A stretch of DNA of 26,985 bases, taken from assembly GCA_964230605.1 (NCBI GenBank), contig CAXRIN010000045.1, forward strand, positions 1 to 26,985, given 5' to 3'. Position 1 is the first letter of the stretch. Each line of letters opens with the position of its first letter. Below the pieces are notes generated by a model, which saw only the letters and a list, made by a program, of their open reading frames with translations, searched no databases and was not told the origin of the DNA. Shown one piece after another: positions 7,429 through 15,812 of the stretch. The translations under genes were made by a program, and so were the position numbers. The DNA is from GCA-002722245 sp964230605 (GTDB lineage Bacteria; Bacteroidota; Bacteroidia; Flavobacteriales_C; GCA-002722245).

Positions 7429-10400
7429 TTAAACGTTTCTAACTTTTGTTTGGTAATAGATGTTTGGTTGTGTACCAACCTCTTCCATTAACAAGTAAGC
7501 TCTATCATCATCCTTCTCCACTCCAACTTTATGAGTCTTGTCATTCAAGTCTCCAAATTGAATTGCGTTAGTAGGACAAGCAGAAGAACAAGCTGAATTG
7601 ATATTTTCATCTTGAACAGTTGTTCCATCTTTCTTAGCTTCTAACTTGCTTCCTTGAATTCTTTGAACACACATAGAACATTTTTCCATAACCCCTCTAG
7701 ATCTAACTACTACATCAGGGTTAAGCACCATTCTTCCTAAGTCATCTTGCTGATGGTTAACCTTAGCAAAGTCTGGGAATGCTGGAATGTTCAAGTCATC
7801 ATACTGGAACCAGTTGAAACGACGTACTTTATAAGGACAGTTGTTAGCACAGTATCTAGTACCAACACATCTGTTATAAGCCATTTGGTTTAATCCTTCA
7901 TCTGAGTGAGTTGTTGCAGCAACCGGACAAACTGTTTCACATGGAGCGTGATTACAGTGTTGACACATTAATGGTTGGTAAGTAACAGTTAACTCATCAC
8001 CAGCATCAGATACTTCAGCATCTAAATATTCTTGACGAGAGTTTAAGTCATCTAACTCATCTACTAAGATACTTTCCTCTCCTTTCATGATATGAGAAGA
8101 ATAATATCTGTCTACCCTCATCCAGTGCATTTCACGGCTTCTTCTTACTTCGTCCTTACCAACAACAGCAACGTTGTTTTCTAAGTGACAAGCAGTAACA
8201 CAAGAACCACAACCAATACATAAGTTTAAGTCAATTGAAAGACCCCATCTATGACCTAAGTCAATAGCGTGCTCTTCCCAAAGATCTAACTCTTTAGTTG
8301 TTTTCTTTTCACCGTATGCATCAGAAATTAATAAAGTTTCGTTATAACCTCCTTTATCTTTTGCTTTTCCTTTTTGCTCGATGAAAGTAGCTAAATCAGT
8401 TTCGTTAACTAATTTTCTACCCATCATAGTGTGGTGAGTCTGAGTAGTTGCCATTGGATAAGCAGCCCCATCAATTGGAGTAACTGAAACACCTGATGTA
8501 ACAACATTAGACACCCATAAATCTTGAGTTTGAAGAGGGAAAACATTTTTTCCAATTGTGTTATTTGAGTTATCCGCTGAATCGAATAAATCACCTAACC
8601 ACTCTTCTCTTGTAAATACTTCAGTTCCTTTAACTCCGTATCCAACAGCAGCGGCAACAGTACCTGAAGCCTGACCTGGTTGAGGAACAACTGGTAAATT
8701 CACTGATTTATCACCTACTGTTAATGTAACAACTTTTGCAGGAGAATCTTGTCCGATGTATAAGAATGATCTCTTAGCATCTTTACTCGCCTTATCCTGA
8801 CCAAATAAATCCATCATATCATCTGGATTCATTGTTACGTAGTTATCGTAAGTCATTTTTGTGATTGGATCTGGCATTTCATGTAACCAAGGGTTGAAAG
8901 CTTGATTACCATTACCTAATCCAGTCTTCACATATAATTCTAATTCTAATCCTGAAGCTTCGATAGCTGATTGCTTAACTGCGTTAGCAACAACTGAAGC
9001 AGAAATTCCAACAGAAGAAACCGGCTCAGCCATAACTTCTTCGTCAGATGCAGTAGTATCAGCAGCAACTACAGGAGCAGAAGCAGTAACATTACCTGAA
9101 TAGAATCCATCGTGAACAGCGTCAATCCAAGCAGCATCAGATCCTAAGAAAGAAACCGCAGTAGACTTAACAAAAGACTCATAAGAAGTCGCGTTTCCTG
9201 ACCACTTTAATAAAGACTCTTGCCATTGACGAGTTTTGAATAATGGATTGATTACTGGCTGTACAAATGAATACTCACCTTTAGCAGGATTTAATACATC
9301 CCAAGATTCTAAGTAGTGAGATGAAGGAGCAAAGAAATCAGCACCTTCAGCAGTTTCATCGTATCTGTCACCAGTGTAAATCACAGTATCAACATTGGCT
9401 AAAGCCTCGTTGAAACCAACAGAAGCAGGAGCTACAAAAGAAGGATTTAAACCTGCAACAATAACAGCTTTAACTTTTCCAGCTTTCATTTGTGCAGCTA
9501 ACTTAGAGAAAGCTACATCGCTACCTTTTCTTGTGTAAACTTCTTTCTCTACATCAACTGTAGTTCCGATGTTTCCTAATTTATCATTGATAGCGTTAAT
9601 TAAAACTTGAACCCCACCATTGTTTGATCCAGCAACAACTAACGATTGACCTTTATTAGCTTTTAATTCAGCTGCCGCTTTATCTAATTTAGCAGCAACA
9701 CCAGCAGGAACATTACCATTAGTGTTTCCTCCAACTTTTCCGTAAAGGTATTTTACTGCTTCAACAATTTCAGAAGGCTTTAAAGCCCCTCTTACGTCTG
9801 CAACTGCACCAGTAACAGAAAGTGTAGATTCAAATTGGAAATGCTTGCTCATCCAAGCACCGTCTGGTTTTCTATTTTTAGCATATCCTTTAGTATAAAC
9901 TAAGGAATTCAACCAAGTAGATAAGAAATCAGCACCAAAACTTACAATAGTTTTAGCCTTATCGAAATTATAAGTAGGAAGAGCTCTCTTTCCGAAAGTC
10001 TTCTTATTTGCATCTAAAATACCAGAAGCAGAAACAGCATCGTATGAAACGTGTTCGAACTGACCTCCTTTAGCACCAACAAAAGCACCGAATGAATCGA
10101 TAGCTCCTTTAGCAGCAGGAGAGATAACTGTATTTGAAAGTAAAACTACTTTACCTCCATTAGCAGCACTTCTTAAAGCTTTACCAACTTGAGAATCTAA
10201 AGTATCCCAGTTTACATTCTTAGCCCATGCTTTTCCAGTTTTAATCCCTGGACCTTTAGCTCTTTTAGAATCATATAAACTTAATACAGATGCATTAACT
10301 CTTGCGTTAACAGCACCTCCAAGTGGAGCATCGTTATTTCCTTCAATTAAGATAGGACGACCTTCTCTTGTTTTAATTCTAATAGAAGCAAAATCAAACC

Positions 10401-10701
10401 CATCAAAGTAAGTTGATGAATAGTAGTTTGCAACCCCAGGAGTTAAATCTTCTGGTTTATTTAAGAAAGGAACAGATTTAGTTACAGGAGCCTCACATGC
10501 AGCTAAAGTAGCAGCAGTAACCGAGAAACCTAAAACTTTCAAGAAATCACGTCTGTTGGTTGCAGAAGAATCTTCTTCAACTTTCCCTAAGAATTCATCT
10601 ACAGGAACGTATTCTGCAAACTCCTTTTGACTTGATTCTACAAACTCAGGAGTTTGTTCTAACTCCTCAATTCCTTTCCAATATTTTTTAGTATCAGCCA
10701 T
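7429..10701 (-). CDS. actB: Alternative complex III iron-sulfur subunit ActB (molybdopterin oxidoreductase-like)
   Basis: Peripheral subunit of alternative complex III that carries electrons from quinol to the ActA haems. The 1090 residues hold three parts. A Tat-like signal with an unusually long lead (NRRDFLKVLG at 49-58, twin Arg 50-51) runs into a lipobox-like TLAAC with Cys69. A molybdopterin-oxidoreductase-like domain fills most of the protein; in this family it has lost its molybdenum cofactor. A ferredoxin-like C-terminus (about 825-1040) has 15 cluster cysteines: CIGCGSCVTAC, CQHCNHAPCETVC, CVGTRYCANNC, and CSMC with CSSAC. Fifteen fits three [4Fe-4S] and one [3Fe-4S], with the three-Cys motif as the 3Fe site (inference). 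A low-complexity Ala/Thr/Val/Glu linker lies near residue 545-570. It starts 41 bases after actA. Confidence 0.95.
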   Translation of the reverse strand: MADTKKYWKGIEELEQTPEFVESSQKEFAEYVPVDEFLGKVEEDSSATNRRDFLKVLGFSVTAATLAACEAPVTKSVPFLNKPEDLTPGVANYYSSTYFDGFDFASIRIKTREGRPILIEGNNDAPLGGAVNARVNASVLSLYDSKRAKGPGIKTGKAWAKNVNWDTLDSQVGKALRSAANGGKVVLLSNTVISPAAKGAIDSFGAFVGAKGGQFEHVSYDAVSASGILDANKKTFGKRALPTYNFDKAKTIVSFGADFLSTWLNSLVYTKGYAKNRKPDGAWMSKHFQFESTLSVTGAVADVRGALKPSEIVEAVKYLYGKVGGNTNGNVPAGVAAKLDKAAAELKANKGQSLVVAGSNNGGVQVLINAINDKLGNIGTTVDVEKEVYTRKGSDVAFSKLAAQMKAGKVKAVIVAGLNPSFVAPASVGFNEALANVDTVIYTGDRYDETAEGADFFAPSSHYLESWDVLNPAKGEYSFVQPVINPLFKTRQWQESLLKWSGNATSYESFVKSTAVSFLGSDAAWIDAVHDGFYSGNVTASAPVVAADTTASDEEVMAEPVSSVGISASVVANAVKQSAIEASGLELELYVKTGLGNGNQAFNPWLHEMPDPITKMTYDNYVTMNPDDMMDLFGQDKASKDAKRSFLYIGQDSPAKVVTLTVGDKSVNLPVVPQPGQASGTVAAAVGYGVKGTEVFTREEWLGDLFDSADNSNNTIGKNVFPLQTQDLWVSNVVTSGVSVTPIDGAAYPMATTQTHHTMMGRKLVNETDLATFIEQKGKAKDKGGYNETLLISDAYGEKKTTKELDLWEEHAIDLGHRWGLSIDLNLCIGCGSCVTACHLENNVAVVGKDEVRRSREMHWMRVDRYYSSHIMKGEESILVDELDDLNSRQEYLDAEVSDAGDELTVTYQPLMCQHCNHAPCETVCPVAATTHSDEGLNQMAYNRCVGTRYCANNCPYKVRRFNWFQYDDLNIPAFPDFAKVNHQQDDLGRMVLNPDVVVRSRGVMEKCSMCVQRIQGSKLEAKKDGTTVQDENINSACSSACPTNAIQFGDLNDKTHKVGVEKDDDRAYLLMEEVGTQPNIYYQTKVRNV

Positions 10702-10742
10702 AGCTTAAGTATATGCTATTGTTTGTTAATTAACTTACTTTA

Positions 10743-12137
10743 TTAATAGTGACATTTTGCACATTCTAGTCCACCAATCTTCTCAACTGTAAAGTTGAAA
10801 TCTTTGTCTCTTTTGTAAGCTTCTTTAAATTCGTCGTGCATTTTTTCGTAGTAACCGTTTGGCTTACCAGATAACTTCAACTCTTGGTTGATTTCTTTCT
10901 CTCTATGACAGTTAATACACCATCCCATAGTTAAAGGAGCGTAGTGCTCAACAGTCTGCATGTTTTCAACAGGACCGTGACACTCTTGACACTCTAAACC
11001 TCCTACAACAACGTGTTGTGAGTGGTTGAAGTAAACAAAATCTTGTAAGTTATGAACTTTAACCCACTCGATTGGATCACCTTCAGCAACTTGCTCATCA
11101 TGGTAAACAATGTTTCCTTCTTTATCAGTTACAGGCTCACCCTTTTCGTTTACATCATAGTATCCTTTTCCGTGCTCGAACTTAACAGCATCGTAAATTT
11201 TCTGAATCTTTTCTGCTGACTCAGGACAATCTGCTTTATCCTTAACATACTTGTGACAGTTCATACAAACGTTAGCCGAAGGAATTAAAGCGTGCTTAGA
11301 CTCTAAAACTCCAGAGTGACAATATTTACAATCTATTTCGTTTTGAGTAACGTGGATGTCGTGACGGAACTCAATTGGCTGTGAAGGATGGTAGTTTACG
11401 TTGTTTTCAGTCTTTTCAAAACCGTTACCACCAAATACTCCGATATTCATATGGAAGTCCCAACCGATAGTTGCTAAACCACCCACAACGAAAATCACTA
11501 ATAAACCAAATTTGATTTTGTTATTTACTGCGAAATCTCCGATTGCTTCCCAGAATGACTTAGGCTCTTGAGCTTCTTTTCCATCTTTTAATGCGATAGC
11601 ATTTTTAAGAGATCTGTTAACACCGGTAAAGATTACAATTACAAGTAACGCTAAACCGATGATTCCAAAAATTAAGAAAGTATTTGACTCTTCAGCTTTC
11701 TTTTGAGCAGGAACACAAGGTAACAACGCACTTGCTGTTTCACCACCTTTTGCTTTTGGCTCCCAAGTCACAACATACTCAATTACATCATCAAGCTGTT
11801 GATCAGACATCCACTCAAAAGCTGTCATTGGAGAACCATTCCATTGCTTAAAAACTTTGTTAGCATACGCATCACCAGAAGCTCTTAAAGCATTGTTATT
11901 TTTTATCCATGACTTTAACCACTCTTTGCTACCAGCTCTATCTAGAACTTGATATAAACCTGGTCCAGTAGCGTTTTTGGTTAGATTACTACTGTGACAT
12001 GAAGTACAGTTAGCATCAAATAATTTTGCTCCAGCAGCAGCATCACCTTGTGCAGCGATAGACTGTGTTATCAACATGAATAATACTGGAAGTATAACCG
12101 ATGAGATTTTTCGCATTGCGTTTGTAAACTGTTTCAT
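10743..12137 (-). CDS. actA: Alternative complex III multihaem cytochrome ActA with fused N-terminal mono-haem domain
   Basis: First gene of the respiratory operon: the haem-rich periplasmic subunit that takes electrons from ActB. I count six CxxCH motifs. CTSCH (44-48) lies in an N-terminal class I cytochrome c domain with a possible axial Met104 (SPMTAF). CKYCH, CMNCH, CQECH, CINCH and CAKCH (270-463) lie in a pentahaem domain like Rhodothermus ActA. Two hydrophobic segments separate the parts (about 153-173 and 210-226). The start is set at the ATG giving MKQFTNAMRKISSVILPVLF, ahead of a signal peptide ending SIAAQ; ATG seven codons later is also possible. A TTG-initiated extension to 12194 would begin inside the likely -7 box and is rejected. 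Length is 464 residues. actB follows after 41 bases. Confidence 0.93.
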   Translation of the reverse strand: MKQFTNAMRKISSVILPVLFMLITQSIAAQGDAAAGAKLFDANCTSCHSSNLTKNATGPGLYQVLDRAGSKEWLKSWIKNNNALRASGDAYANKVFKQWNGSPMTAFEWMSDQQLDDVIEYVVTWEPKAKGGETASALLPCVPAQKKAEESNTFLIFGIIGLALLVIVIFTGVNRSLKNAIALKDGKEAQEPKSFWEAIGDFAVNNKIKFGLLVIFVVGGLATIGWDFHMNIGVFGGNGFEKTENNVNYHPSQPIEFRHDIHVTQNEIDCKYCHSGVLESKHALIPSANVCMNCHKYVKDKADCPESAEKIQKIYDAVKFEHGKGYYDVNEKGEPVTDKEGNIVYHDEQVAEGDPIEWVKVHNLQDFVYFNHSQHVVVGGLECQECHGPVENMQTVEHYAPLTMGWCINCHREKEINQELKLSGKPNGYYEKMHDEFKEAYKRDKDFNFTVEKIGGLECAKCHY

Positions 12138-12191
12138 CAATCTCTTATTAATTTTTTTATCTCTCAATTGAAGCCACTTTTGGCTTTGGCG

Positions 12192-12199
12192 CAAAATTA
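12192..12199 (-). promoter_or_regulatory. Likely -7 box of the act-cox operon
   Basis: On the minus strand this reads TAATTTTG, a full match to the Bacteroidota -7 consensus TAnnTTTG. It lies 54 bases before the actA ATG, so the leader would be about 50 bases. The region about 18 bases further upstream reads GGGG-rich and does not match the usual -33 TTTG; a copy of the repeated element ends there instead. This suggests an activator-dependent promoter (inference). It lies in the 321-base gap 12138-12458, which also holds the repeats, a dyad and the terminator of the next gene. I see no small gene or tRNA there. Confidence 0.55.
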
Positions 12200-12205
12200 A
12201 AACAA

Positions 12206-12223
12206 AAGGGGCGCATTCCCCTT
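12206..12223. promoter_or_regulatory. Dyad between -7 and -33 positions of the act promoter
   Basis: AAGGGG (12206-12211) and CCCCTT (12218-12223) form a perfect inverted repeat with a six-base spacer. It sits 7-24 bases upstream of the -7 box and shares bases with the nearest CCCTTGATTT element. Its position fits an operator, though six-base arms can arise by chance. Confidence 0.3.
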
Positions 12224-12315
12224 GATTTGTGAATCGACTTCGTTAAATTTCACTAATTTAAAATGATTCTAAATAAGGTTGCAACCCTTGATTTTACTGG
12301 TGCCACCCTTGATTT
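12219..12315. promoter_or_regulatory. Three direct repeats of CCCTTGATTT upstream of actA
   Basis: The 10-mer CCCTTGATTT occurs at 12219-12228, 12285-12294 and 12306-12315, all in the same orientation (AAATCAAGGG as seen by actA). The two distal copies are exactly 21 bases apart, about two helical turns, and share extra flanking bases (GC-x-A before each core). The proximal copy lies where the -33 element should be. Repeated, helically phased elements next to a promoter suggest binding sites for a transcription factor. The factor is unknown. Confidence 0.45.
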
Positions 12316-12400
12316 ACAAGCTTTTACAGCGACCCAGATTTGTCATAAAACTGTCATTGAAAGCTAGAAAAACTGTTAAGAAACGTTAACATTAAAAAAC

Positions 12401-12432
12401 AAAAAACGCCCTAATAAAGGACGTTTTTTTTT
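12401..12432 (-). terminator. Intrinsic terminator after the SPOR-protein gene
   Basis: Arms 401-412 and 418-429 of the 12-kb region pair as AAAAAACG-x-CCT against AGG-x-CGTTTTTT, with one C/A mismatch and an AATAA loop. On the minus strand a T-run follows. It lies 27-58 bases beyond the stop codon at 12459 and separates that gene from the act promoter. It could also work on the plus strand because T-runs flank both sides. Confidence 0.75.
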
Positions 12433-12458
12433 CAATTATCATGAAATGCTTTTCTAAA

Positions 12459-13004
12459 TCATTTTTGATTTCTTAATGGAAGAATTAGTAATGAATCCGA
12501 TTCACTTATTTTCATTTCTTCACAATCTATTTTGTATGGAGATTCTATATGATCTGGAACAATGAAAACGAATGGAAAATCTTGTTTAATCTCACTTTTA
12601 ATTTTCTCTGCCTCAAATCTTGTTCTGCAATCACCTGCTCGAACTTTTAAAGTTGGGGGCTGCCATAATTTATAAACCGGCACATTAGGATAAGCAATTA
12701 AAAACTGGTTATAGTATTTAGCTGCTTTCTCTTGACATCCTGATCCTGAACAAGAGAAAATTTGAACCCTGTAACCATTTACTAAGTCAGGACATTTTGT
12801 GAAATTTATTTTCTTTTGAAGTGCTTCAGTAGCATAGTAGAAAGAATCAACGTATTCAACTAACTTTCCTTGAGGCAATACAGGTAGGACAAAATTGTTC
12901 TTAGTGCTTATTGAATCAATATCTACAGAATCCTTAGGAGTTTGAGTCTGGGCATTTAACTGATTAAATGCCAACCCGATTAGAATGGAAAGTATTATTC
13001 TCAT
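12459..13004 (-). CDS. Secreted SPOR-domain protein
   Basis: A 181-residue exported protein. The N-terminus MRIILSILIGLAFNQLNAQ is a signal peptide ending in a Bacteroidota-style AQ. A linker rich in Asp and Ser follows. Residues 77-151 form a SPOR domain, starting GYRVQIFSCSGSGCQEKA and ending FVFIVPDHI, with the R-x-G-x-x-x-x-R-x-E-A pattern (VRAGDCRTRFEAE). SPOR domains bind denuded glycan strands of peptidoglycan, so a cell-wall or division-site role is likely, but no enzyme domain is present. Five cysteines (71, 85, 90, 126, 161) are unusual for so small a protein and could form disulfides. From memory, a gene of this type commonly sits between act and infB in this phylum. It has its own terminator on each side. 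Confidence 0.85.
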   Translation of the reverse strand: MRIILSILIGLAFNQLNAQTQTPKDSVDIDSISTKNNFVLPVLPQGKLVEYVDSFYYATEALQKKINFTKCPDLVNGYRVQIFSCSGSGCQEKAAKYYNQFLIAYPNVPVYKLWQPPTLKVRAGDCRTRFEAEKIKSEIKQDFPFVFIVPDHIESPYKIDCEEMKISESDSLLILPLRNQK

Positions 13005-13033
13005 GGTTTTCCTAATGACAGATATTATACCAA

Positions 13034-13055
13034 AAACTCCGCTTTAGCGGAGTTT
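13034..13055 (-). terminator. Intrinsic terminator of the rimP-nusA-infB operon
   Basis: AAACTCCGCT (13034-13043) and AGCGGAGTTT (13046-13055) form a perfect 10-bp stem. On the minus strand it is followed by T-residues. It begins four bases beyond the infB stop codon and ends transcription before the SPOR-protein gene. The same hairpin lies about 30 bases upstream of that gene's start, so the gene's promoter must overlap or follow it. Confidence 0.85.
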
Positions 13056-13058
13056 CTT

Positions 13059-15728
13059 TTATTTTAATGTTTGTTTTACTTCAACCTCTTCGTATGCTTC
13101 CAGAACATCTCCGACTTGGATATCATTGTAATTATGTAAACTTAAACCACACTCGTAACCAAACTTAACTTCCTTGACGTCATCTTTAAAACGTTTAAGC
13201 GCAGCCAGCTCACCATCCCAAGTTACAATACCATCACGAATAATTCTAATTTTACTATTTCTTGAGACAGTACCATCTAGTACATAACATCCTGCAACAG
13301 AACCAACCTTAGAGATTTTAAATACCTCACGAACTTCAACGTTCGCAACTACTTTTTCTTCAATTTTCGGTTTCAACATACCTTCCATTGCATCCTTCAA
13401 TTCTTCAATTGCTTGATAGATGATAGAATACAATCTAATATCGATTTGTTCAGCCTCAGCTAGTTTTCTAGCAGACGCAGATGGACGAACTTGGAAACCA
13501 ACAATTATCGCATCGGAAGCAGTTGCTAACAACACATCTGAATCAGAAATCTGACCTACAGACTTGTGAATAATATTAATTTGAATTTGCTCTGTTGAAA
13601 GTTTAAGCAACGAATCCGAAAGCGCTTCGATAGAACCATCCACATCCCCTTTTACAATAACGTTCAACTCTTGGAAATCACCAATAGCAATACGTCTACC
13701 AATCTCTTCAAGAGACATATGTTTAGTTGCTCTGATTCCTTGCTCTCTTTGAAGCTGCATTCTTTTCGCTGCAATATCTCTAGCCTCTTTCTCTTCAGCC
13801 ATTGCATTGAATGTATCACCTGCTTGAGGCGCACCATTTAATCCAAGTAATTGAACAGGTGTAGAAGGTCCAGCTTTTTTAACACGTTGCCCGTGTTCAT
13901 TTGTCATAGCTTTTACTCTACCAGAATAACAACCAGCAACAAGTATACTACCAACCTCTAAAGTTCCTGTTTGAACAAGTAATGTAGAAACGTACCCTCT
14001 ACCCTTATCCAATTCTGATTCAATAATAGTACCCTTTGCTAATCTGTTAGGATTTGCTTTAAGTTCCATTAATTCAGCTTCAAGTAATACTTTTTCTAAA
14101 AGATCATCGATTCCGATTCCTTGTTTTGCAGATATTTCTTGACATTGATATTTACCTCCCCAATCTTCAACAAGAATATTCATTTGAGATAATTCTTCTC
14201 TAATCTTATCTGGATTTGCTCCCGGCTTATCGATCTTGTTAATTGCGAAAACCATTGGAACCTCTGCTGCTTGAGCGTGATTAATTGCTTCTCTAGTTTG
14301 TGGCATTATTGAATCATCCGCAGCAATAATAATAATTGCGATATCAGTTACTTTTGCACCACGTGCTCTCATCGCTGTAAAGGCTTCGTGACCAGGTGTA
14401 TCTAAGAAGGTAATTCTTTGACCTGAATCAACTTTTACAGAGTAAGCTCCAATATGTTGAGTAATTCCTCCTGCTTCACCTTCAGCAATATTTGCTTTAC
14501 GAATGTTATCAAGTAACGAAGTTTTACCATGATCAACGTGCCCCATTACTGTAACAATAGGTGCTCTTGAAACTAAATCTTCTGGACTATCTTCTACATC
14601 AGCTATTGTTGTTGTATCCTCAGCAGTTGCAAATTCAACCTCAAAACCAAACTCTTCAGCAATTAAGGCAATAATTTCAGCATCTAATCTTTGGTTGATA
14701 GAAACGAAGTGACCAAGGCTCATACAAGCAGAGATAATTTCATTTACTGAAACATCCATTAAACTTGCCAATTCACTAGCAGCAACAAACTCTGTTACTT
14801 TCAAGATGCTCTTTTCAAGTTCAGCTTGAGCTTCTTGCTCAGCAGCTCTTCTTGCGTGCTCATCTCTTTTGCTTCGTCTTTGCTTAGCACCACTATTTTT
14901 CTTCTTACCACCACTCAAACGAGCAAGTGTTTCTTGAATTTGTTTTTTTACTTCTTCCTCTGTTAATTCAGCTTTAGGTTCTCTTTTCTTTCCACCACGT
15001 TTTCCTCCGCCTCTTGGACCTCCACCTTGGAAATTTCCATCTTGCTGAACAGGATCTTTACGAATTCTTTTTCTTTTTTTCTTATTGTTATCAGCGTCAG
15101 AACTAGAAGCTACTGGCTTCTTTTTTGGACGCTCAACTGGAAGTTCAATTTTCCCTAAAACTTTTGGTCCATCGATTTTCTCAGTTCTAACTTTAATAAA
15201 GTCTTCTTCTGGTTTTTTAGTAGCTTCCTTCTTAGGCTCTTCTTTAACTGGCTCAGGTGTTTTTTCAACAACAGGTTCAGCTTTAGGCTCAGCCTTTTTC
15301 TCCTCTTTTTTAGGAGCTTCTTTCTCCTTTTTAGACGGTTTGTTAGATTTAACCTCGTCTAGATTAATTTTCCCTAAAACTTTTAAACCACCTTTCTCTT
15401 CACCCTCAGACTCAACCTTTTCAACAACAGGTTTTTTAACCTCTGGTTTTTTCTCAACTACAGGCTCCGGAGTTGGTTCAGGTTTTTCTTCCTCGATAGA
15501 AACAGTTTCTTTAATCGGCTTTTTAACCTCAATCTTTTTGGATTTTTCCTTTACCTTCTTCTCTGTTTGGAATTCAGCAGAAAGTGCGCTGTACATTTCA
15601 GGAGAAATTTTAGTATTTGGGTTACTTTCAACCTCAAATCCCTTGTCCTGTAAAAAGTCAACAACAGTACTTAATCCTAAGTTAAACTCCTTCGTTACCT
15701 TACTTAATCTTGTGGGTTTTCCAGCCAT
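13059..15728 (-). CDS. infB: Translation initiation factor IF-2
   Basis: GTPase that places initiator tRNA on the 30S subunit and promotes subunit joining. The GTPase domain starts near residue 396 with G1 GHVDHGKT (K402, T403). It continues with G2 GGITQHIGA, G3 DTPGHEAF, G4 NKID and G5 SAKQGIG. Domains II, III and the fMet-tRNA-binding C-terminus follow in normal order, and the length of 889 residues is normal for a long-form IF-2. The first 45 residues (RLSKVTKEFNLGLSTVVDFL) are an N-terminal IF2-type helical motif. The next 230 residues are a Lys/Glu/Pro low-complexity linker in which KVLGKIxL appears twice. It is the last gene of the operon, 84 bases after nusA, with a hairpin in that gap and a terminator after its stop. 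Confidence 0.97.
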   Translation of the reverse strand: MAGKPTRLSKVTKEFNLGLSTVVDFLQDKGFEVESNPNTKISPEMYSALSAEFQTEKKVKEKSKKIEVKKPIKETVSIEEEKPEPTPEPVVEKKPEVKKPVVEKVESEGEEKGGLKVLGKINLDEVKSNKPSKKEKEAPKKEEKKAEPKAEPVVEKTPEPVKEEPKKEATKKPEEDFIKVRTEKIDGPKVLGKIELPVERPKKKPVASSSDADNNKKKRKRIRKDPVQQDGNFQGGGPRGGGKRGGKKREPKAELTEEEVKKQIQETLARLSGGKKKNSGAKQRRSKRDEHARRAAEQEAQAELEKSILKVTEFVAASELASLMDVSVNEIISACMSLGHFVSINQRLDAEIIALIAEEFGFEVEFATAEDTTTIADVEDSPEDLVSRAPIVTVMGHVDHGKTSLLDNIRKANIAEGEAGGITQHIGAYSVKVDSGQRITFLDTPGHEAFTAMRARGAKVTDIAIIIIAADDSIMPQTREAINHAQAAEVPMVFAINKIDKPGANPDKIREELSQMNILVEDWGGKYQCQEISAKQGIGIDDLLEKVLLEAELMELKANPNRLAKGTIIESELDKGRGYVSTLLVQTGTLEVGSILVAGCYSGRVKAMTNEHGQRVKKAGPSTPVQLLGLNGAPQAGDTFNAMAEEKEARDIAAKRMQLQREQGIRATKHMSLEEIGRRIAIGDFQELNVIVKGDVDGSIEALSDSLLKLSTEQIQINIIHKSVGQISDSDVLLATASDAIIVGFQVRPSASARKLAEAEQIDIRLYSIIYQAIEELKDAMEGMLKPKIEEKVVANVEVREVFKISKVGSVAGCYVLDGTVSRNSKIRIIRDGIVTWDGELAALKRFKDDVKEVKFGYECGLSLHNYNDIQVGDVLEAYEEVEVKQTLK

Positions 15729-15751
15729 AAACTAAAACCTATCAAAGTTTT

Positions 15752-15782
15752 AAAAATGTGCACCTGAAACATTCAGGCGCAC
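15752..15782 (-). promoter_or_regulatory. Terminator-like hairpin in the nusA-infB gap
   Basis: GTGCACCTGAA (15758-15768) pairs with TTCAGGCGCAC (15772-15782) over 11 positions with one A/C mismatch and a three-base loop. On the minus strand it is followed by A and then TTTTT (15756-15752). It starts 30 bases after the nusA stop and ends 24 bases before the infB ATG. Because infB lies beyond it, it probably acts as a partial terminator, attenuator or processing site. Confidence 0.6.
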
Positions 15783-15812
15783 TTAATTCACTACAAATAT
15801 ATTTATTTCCTA

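Noticed and set aside
12138..12194. TTG-initiated longer form of ActA
   Set aside because: The TTG lies in the likely -7 box, and the added residues (RQSQKWLQLRDKKINKRL) put a charged stretch before a normal signal peptide that starts well at the ATG.
15085..15735. Long plus-strand open frame of 216 codons opposite infB
   Set aside because: It is Ser/Phe/Gly/Thr-rich, just the antisense reading of the Lys/Glu/Pro linker of IF-2, with no domain or promoter of its own.
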